In this document: positions 59,820-64,000 of the stretch, one piece after another
How positions within the stretch are numbered: the first letter of the stretch is position 1
Layout of the letters: each line of letters starts with the position of its first letter
Origin: Ideonella margarita
Lineage (GTDB): Bacteria > Pseudomonadota > Gammaproteobacteria > Burkholderiales > Burkholderiaceae_C
Direction of reading: 5' to 3'
DNA length: 64,000 nt
Assembly: GCF_038066635.1 (NCBI RefSeq)
Contig: NZ_JBBUTI010000004.1
Location: 372,001 to 436,000 of the forward strand
The notes under the pieces: generated by a model
Seen by the model: the letters and a program-made list of their open reading frames with translations, nothing else
Database searches by the model: none
What the model was told of the DNA's origin: nothing
Made by a program: the position numbers and the translations under genes

Positions 59820-61237
59820 GCATGCAGGTGCCGCGCAGCGGGCCGAGCGTGCGCAGCCAGTTGCTGCGGCCGCTGCTGTGGAGCTGGCTGGTCGGGCTGC
59901 TGGCAGCGGTGATCGGCTCGTACTCGCTCGCCAAGACCAGCGCCAACCTGGCCTTTGATCGCGGCTTGCAGGACGAGGTCAGTGCGCTGGCAGCCAAGCT
60001 GACCTGGTCTGACCGCGGGCCCTTGCTCGATCTGAGTCGTCAGACGATGGAGATCCTGACCTGGGACCGCGAGGACCGCAACGGCTTCGTCATGGTCGAC
60101 GCCGACGGCAATGCGCTGGCGGGCGATGCGCGGGTGCCGCTGCCGGACACGGAGTTGCGGCAGCAGAGCTTCGAGCAGCCGCGCGTGTTTGATGCCAACT
60201 TTGATGCCGAGCCCGTTCGCGGCGTGGTGTTTTCGGTGACCTCGCCGATGCTGGACCGCAGCGTGTCCATCGTGGTGGTCGAGACGCGCCGCAAGCGGCA
60301 GGCCCTGATGCGCGACCTGCAGCTCTCCATCGTGCTGCCCGCCCTGGCACTGGGCAGCGTCACCTTCGGCTTGATTGGCTGGGCAATTCGCCGTGGCCTG
60401 CAACCCCTGCGGGAGGTGGCATCGCAGGTGGCCCGGCGTGATACCCAGGATTGGCGGCCCTTGCCGATGGGCAATGTGCCCAAGGAGGCCGCCCCGCTGA
60501 TCGACCGCATCAACCTGCTGCTGGCCGAAATGGAGCAGGCCATCTTGTTGCAGCGACGCTTCGTGGCTGATGCGGCCCACCAGCTGCGCACACCGGTGGC
60601 GGGCATCCGCGTGCTTGCGCAGACGCTGAGCCAGGAGCTGGCCGCCTCACCGGGCATGCCTGACGGCCATTGGCGCCCGCTGTTGTCTCAGTTGGGGCGA
60701 TCGACCGACCGCCTGAGCCGCCTGATCGGGCAGTTGCTCAGCCTGGCGCGTTCGGAAACGGCGCTGGCCGTGGACGCCGAACAACAGACGCTGGATGTGG
60801 TGCCCTTGCTGCGCGAGGCCGCTGAGCCGATGGTGCTGCAGAGCCTGAAGCAGGGCCGAACGATGACGCTGGACGCGCCCGATCAGCCGGTGCTGGCCCG
60901 AGCGCATGCGCTGTGGCTGGGCGAGGTGGTGAACAACCTGCTGGACAACGCCTGCCTCTACGGCGGTAACCTGATCGAGGTGCGGGTGAGCAGCCTGCCG
61001 GAAGGCGGCGCGCAGATCATCGTGCAGGACAACGGGCCGGGCGTGCCGCAGGATCAGCTTGGCCGCCTGTTCGAGCCCTTCTGGCGCGGTGATCGGGCGG
61101 ATCTGCGCAACGACGGGGGTACGGGCCTGGGCCTGACCATCGCCCGTGAGGTGGTGCAGCGCCTGGGTGGTCAGATCGTCGTGGCGTCAAGGCCGGACGT
61201 GGACGGCCTGCGGTTCACGATCACGCTGGCGGCCTGA
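59816..61237 (+). CDS. Sensor histidine kinase (QseC/TctE-like)
   Basis: 473 residues. Membrane helices are at about 18-38 and 170-192, with a periplasmic domain of about 130 residues between. It has a HAMP-like linker (RRGLQPLREVASQVARR), HisKA with H255 in FVADAAHQLRTPVAGI and a HATPase domain with NNLLDNACLYGG, DNGPGVP and GTGLGLTIAREVV. The A-D-A-A-H-Q-L-R-T-P H-box is typical of the TctE/QseC group, whose members sense tricarboxylates or other small compounds. Translation is coupled to the regulator. Confidence 0.92.
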   Translation: MSMQVPRSGPSVRSQLLRPLLWSWLVGLLAAVIGSYSLAKTSANLAFDRGLQDEVSALAAKLTWSDRGPLLDLSRQTMEILTWDREDRNGFVMVDADGNALAGDARVPLPDTELRQQSFEQPRVFDANFDAEPVRGVVFSVTSPMLDRSVSIVVVETRRKRQALMRDLQLSIVLPALALGSVTFGLIGWAIRRGLQPLREVASQVARRDTQDWRPLPMGNVPKEAAPLIDRINLLLAEMEQAILLQRRFVADAAHQLRTPVAGIRVLAQTLSQELAASPGMPDGHWRPLLSQLGRSTDRLSRLIGQLLSLARSETALAVDAEQQTLDVVPLLREAAEPMVLQSLKQGRTMTLDAPDQPVLARAHALWLGEVVNNLLDNACLYGGNLIEVRVSSLPEGGAQIIVQDNGPGVPQDQLGRLFEPFWRGDRADLRNDGGTGLGLTIAREVVQRLGGQIVVASRPDVDGLRFTITLAA

Positions 61238-61262
61238 GCCGTGCCGCGCCGGGCTGGAGAAG

Positions 61263-61730
61263 TCAGCCCGAAAACGCGGGCCCGGTGAGCCTGCTGCCCG
61301 CCTTCAACCCGCGCTTGGCGAACCAGCCCTGGTTCATTTCCAGCACGAAGCGCACGGGCTTCTTCGAGCAGTGCGAGGCTTCGGTTTGTGGTGCCATGTC
61401 TTCGATGTTGACGATGGTGCCGTCGTCGGCCACGAAGGCCGCCGAGAGCGGCAGCAGCGTGTTCTTCATCCAGAAGCACTGGGTGGCAGGCACTTCAAAC
61501 GCGAAGAGCATGCCTTCGTGGCTGGCCATCTCCTTGCGGAACATCAGGCCGATCTGGCGCTGCTCCGGTGTCTTGGCCAACTGCGCCGAGATGTTGTGCA
61601 TGCCGGCCTGCAGGGTGATGACGGGCAGGCGCTGCGGGGCGTCCTGGGCCTCGGCCACGAGGTGAACACCGAGTGCCATCAAAGCGACGCCGAGTAGGCG
61701 GCGAAGGGTCTTGGTCTTGATAAATGTCAT
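61263..61730 (-). CDS. DUF192 secreted protein
   Basis: 155 residues. A signal peptide (TKTLRRLLGVALMALGVHLVAEA) with cleavage near AEAQ leads to a DUF192 domain: Q-R-Q-I-G-L-M-F-R, the W-M-K-N-T motif in CFWMKNTLLPLSAAFV, and the C-terminal VLEMNQGWFAKRGLK. The family is widespread and periplasmic in proteobacteria; its role is unknown. It converges with the kinase gene 25 bp away and diverges from the P-type ATPase. Confidence 0.88.
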   Translation of the reverse strand: MTFIKTKTLRRLLGVALMALGVHLVAEAQDAPQRLPVITLQAGMHNISAQLAKTPEQRQIGLMFRKEMASHEGMLFAFEVPATQCFWMKNTLLPLSAAFVADDGTIVNIEDMAPQTEASHCSKKPVRFVLEMNQGWFAKRGLKAGSRLTGPAFSG

Positions 61731-61803
61731 GTCGTTAACCCGGGGTTCAGGCTAGATTATCGGAAGAAGTTGCCGAGCACCGTGTCGGCAGTTGTTCGAT
61801 CCC

Positions 61804-64000
61804 ATGACCGCCACGATAACAAGCTCCGACGTTTTGCCGCAGGCAGGCTCCGAACTGGACGTTCTAGACGATCCGGTGGAGATGCAGCGCTTCACGCGCT
61901 GGACCGAGTTTGCCGGTGGTGAGCGCCGAGGGCAATCCTCTTTCCAGATCGGCGGCATGGTCTGTGCCGCCTGTGCCGGCTTGATCGAGACCGCCGTGGC
62001 CAAGGTTGACGGCGTGCTCGATGTGCAGGTCAGCGCCGCAGGCCACCGGGCGCAGATCACCTGGGACCCGGCGCGCACGCGGGTCTCGGCGCTGGTGCGT
62101 GCCGTGCGCGGTGCCGGCTACGACGCCGTGCCCGATGCCGCCGCCGAAGCCCGCGAGCTGCGCCGCAAGGAGCGCCGCACCGCACTCTGGCGCCTGTTCG
62201 TCGCCAGCTTCTGCGCCATGCAGGTGATGATGTTCGCCACGCCGAGCTACGTGGCCACCGACGGCAGCCTCGCACCAGACTTGCGCCAGTTGCTCAACTG
62301 GGGCAGCTGGCTGGTCTCTTTGCCGGCACTGCTGTTTGCCGCAGGCCCGTTCTTTGGCGGGGCTTGGCACAGCGTTCAGGCGCGCCGCATCAGCATGGAT
62401 GTGCCGGTGGCCATCGGCCTGGCCGTGACCTTCGTCGCCAGCTCCGGTGCCACCTTTGATCCGCAGGGGCCGTTTGGCCACGAGGTGTACTTCGACTCGT
62501 TCACGATGTTCGTCAGTTTTCTGCTGGGCGGACGGTTCCTCGAGCTGACGGCCCGCCATCGCGCTGCGGAAGCGCTGGAAAAGTCGGTGTCCGGCATGCC
62601 TGAAACCGCGCTGCGCCTCGGCGCCGATGGTCAGACCGAGCTGGTGAGCGTGCAGCGCCTGCGCCGGGGCGATGTGGTGCAGGTGGCGCTGGGCATGGCG
62701 TTTCCGGCCGATGGCCGCCTGACGGCAGGCCAGACGCAGGTCGATGAGTCGGTATTGACCGGGGAATCGCGTCCGGTGCTCAAACAATCCGGCGACAACC
62801 TGGTGGGCGGCAGCGCGAACGTGGGCGCGCCCGTGTGCATGCTGGTCGAGCAGGTGGGCGCCGATACGCGGTACGCGGCCATCGTCAGCCTGATGCGCGA
62901 CGCACTCACCCAGCGCCCCGCCTGGGCACGGCGGGCTGACCGGTGGGCGGGGCCGTTCCTGTGGGCCGTGTTGCTGCTGGCCGCGGGTGCGGCCGCTGTC
63001 TGGTCGGTGATTGATCCGTCGCGGGCGGTGTGGGTGGCCGTGTCGGTGCTCATCGTCACCTGCCCGTGCGCACTCTCGCTGGCAGCGCCGGCCGCGTTGG
63101 TGGCAGCCACCGGCGCACTCGCGCGCCGCGGGGTGATGCTGCAACGCATGGACGCGCTGGAGGCGCTGGCCGGCCTGAAGCGCCTCTACCTCGACAAGAC
63201 CGGCACGCTGACCGAAGACCGCCCGATGCTGCAGCAGGTGGTGGACACGCTGGCGGCCACCAACGCCGCGCCGGTGCCAGGCGCCTTGGCGGCCGCGAAG
63301 GTGCTGGCAGGGTGGTCTCGCCATCCGCTTTCACAGGCCGTGGCTCAGAGTGACTTGCTCGTCGATGAAGACGGCGCCAGCGCCTGGGTGTGGCGTGACG
63401 TGAACGAGTTGCCGGGCCAAGGCCTGGAGGCTGTGGCGCCAGACGGCACGGCCTGGCGACTGGGCTCACTCGCCTGGGTGCAGGGTGCCGGGCAGGTCAC
63501 ATCGACGCTGGATAGCGCCGAGGAACACACGGCCGACAGCGGCGCTGCACTGGTCACCTGGTTCGGCCCGGCAGGCCAGCCGCGTTGGCGCTTTGAAGCG
63601 GATGAGCAACTGCGCGCCGACGCCGTCACCGCCGTGGCCGGTCTGAAGGCTGCCGGCCTGACCCTGGGCTTGCTGTCGGGTGACAGCCCGGCGCGTGCGG
63701 CCAGCATGGCGCAACGCCTCGGCCTGTCGGACTACCTAGGCCACGCCACACCAGACGACAAGCGTTGTGCGATTGCACAAGCGCAGGCCCGCGGTGAGCG
63801 CGTGGGCATGGTCGGCGACGGCGTGAATGACGCGCCGGTGCTGGCCCTGGCCGATGTGTCGTTTGCGATGGGGCAGGGCGCGCTGGTGTCGCGGGCGCAT
63901 GCCGACGCGGTCGTGGTGTCGAACCGCTTGCAGGATGTTGTGGTGGCTGTGCAACTGGCGCGCCGCACGTTGAACGTGATTCGCCAGAACCTGATTTGGG
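61804..64000 (+). CDS. ccoI: Heavy-metal P1B-type ATPase (FixI/CcoI-like), 3'-truncated by window edge
   Basis: 732 residues are visible and the frame is still open at the window end, so only the last part is missing. The N-terminal heavy-metal domain has GMVCAACA (C54 and C57). Six membrane helices precede the core in the usual P1B order. The transmembrane metal site is C420-P-C422, the actuator has TGES near 319-322, the phosphorylated aspartate is D464 in DKTGTLTEDRP, and the hinge GDGVNDAP is near 671. The pattern points to copper export of the FixI/CcoI type, needed to assemble cbb3 cytochrome oxidase. cco genes usually follow; they lie beyond the window. Confidence 0.93.
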   Translation, partial: MTATITSSDVLPQAGSELDVLDDPVEMQRFTRWTEFAGGERRGQSSFQIGGMVCAACAGLIETAVAKVDGVLDVQVSAAGHRAQITWDPARTRVSALVRAVRGAGYDAVPDAAAEARELRRKERRTALWRLFVASFCAMQVMMFATPSYVATDGSLAPDLRQLLNWGSWLVSLPALLFAAGPFFGGAWHSVQARRISMDVPVAIGLAVTFVASSGATFDPQGPFGHEVYFDSFTMFVSFLLGGRFLELTARHRAAEALEKSVSGMPETALRLGADGQTELVSVQRLRRGDVVQVALGMAFPADGRLTAGQTQVDESVLTGESRPVLKQSGDNLVGGSANVGAPVCMLVEQVGADTRYAAIVSLMRDALTQRPAWARRADRWAGPFLWAVLLLAAGAAAVWSVIDPSRAVWVAVSVLIVTCPCALSLAAPAALVAATGALARRGVMLQRMDALEALAGLKRLYLDKTGTLTEDRPMLQQVVDTLAATNAAPVPGALAAAKVLAGWSRHPLSQAVAQSDLLVDEDGASAWVWRDVNELPGQGLEAVAPDGTAWRLGSLAWVQGAGQVTSTLDSAEEHTADSGAALVTWFGPAGQPRWRFEADEQLRADAVTAVAGLKAAGLTLGLLSGDSPARAASMAQRLGLSDYLGHATPDDKRCAIAQAQARGERVGMVGDGVNDAPVLALADVSFAMGQGALVSRAHADAVVVSNRLQDVVVAVQLARRTLNVIRQNLIW

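Overview
The window is high-GC, densely coded DNA from a motile, respiring betaproteobacterium, most probably order Burkholderiales (Comamonadaceae/Sphaerotilaceae-like). The support is a PHA regulator (PhaR) and 3-hydroxybutyrate dehydrogenase, the gene order exbB-exbD-lpxK-Trm112-kdsB-adk opposite xseA-sodB, and the guaB/guaA/tadA/ldcA neighbourhood. I cannot fix the genus. No insertion sequence, prophage, CRISPR array or rRNA operon was seen. One tRNA gene (Val, GAC) is present.

Layout. (1) 1-13415, plus strand: an unusual chemosensory-type cluster. It holds a HEAT-repeat protein (cut by the window edge), CheR, a CheY-like receiver, a large CheA, a 79-residue STAS-like protein, CheY, a membrane-tethered MCP, a ParA ATPase and an excisionase-type HTH fused to a receiver. 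Two large multi-sensor histidine kinases follow, one with a LOV-like (blue-light) domain and one with a MASE1-like membrane domain. No CheW or CheB gene is visible in this cluster. (2) 13401-18560: mfd on the minus strand, then ispD and ispF on the plus strand. IspD carries a C-terminal glyoxalase/VOC domain. (3) 18583-20700: an EnvZ/OmpR pair on the minus strand. (4) 20872-25652: a SIMPL protein, 3-hydroxybutyrate dehydrogenase, and an alpha/beta hydrolase overlapping relA. (5) 25721-29267: tRNA-Val, phaR, rimO and a metC-like lyase. (6) 29301-39130, minus strand: a second and more complete chemotaxis operon. In transcription order it is a small MCP-like membrane protein, two cheY, a STAS gene, cheA, a cytoplasmic poly-HAMP/PAS receptor, cheW, cheR, cheD and cheB. 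(7) 39329-48274: housekeeping genes (proline iminopeptidase, smpB, ratA-like, rnfH-like, a DUF4124 protein, guaB, an MFS transporter, guaA, tadA, ldcA). (8) 48591-51683: an Oar-like TonB-dependent receptor isolated between terminators. (9) 51823-56698, minus strand: a short-chain dehydrogenase preceded by a LiuR-like palindrome, then the adk/kdsB/Trm112/lpxK/exbD/exbB block. (10) 57070-64000: xseA, sodB, a QseB/QseC-like two-component system, a secreted DUF192 protein, and the start of a FixI/CcoI-like copper P-type ATPase that runs off the window.

The strongest candidates for something new are the first chemosensory cluster as a whole (HEAT protein, CheA with a large uncharacterised insert, ParA, HTH-receiver, LOV kinase), the IspD-VOC fusion, and the soluble receptor with three exact 90-residue HAMP-pair repeats. 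All functional statements are read from protein motifs and gene order. No database search was possible.
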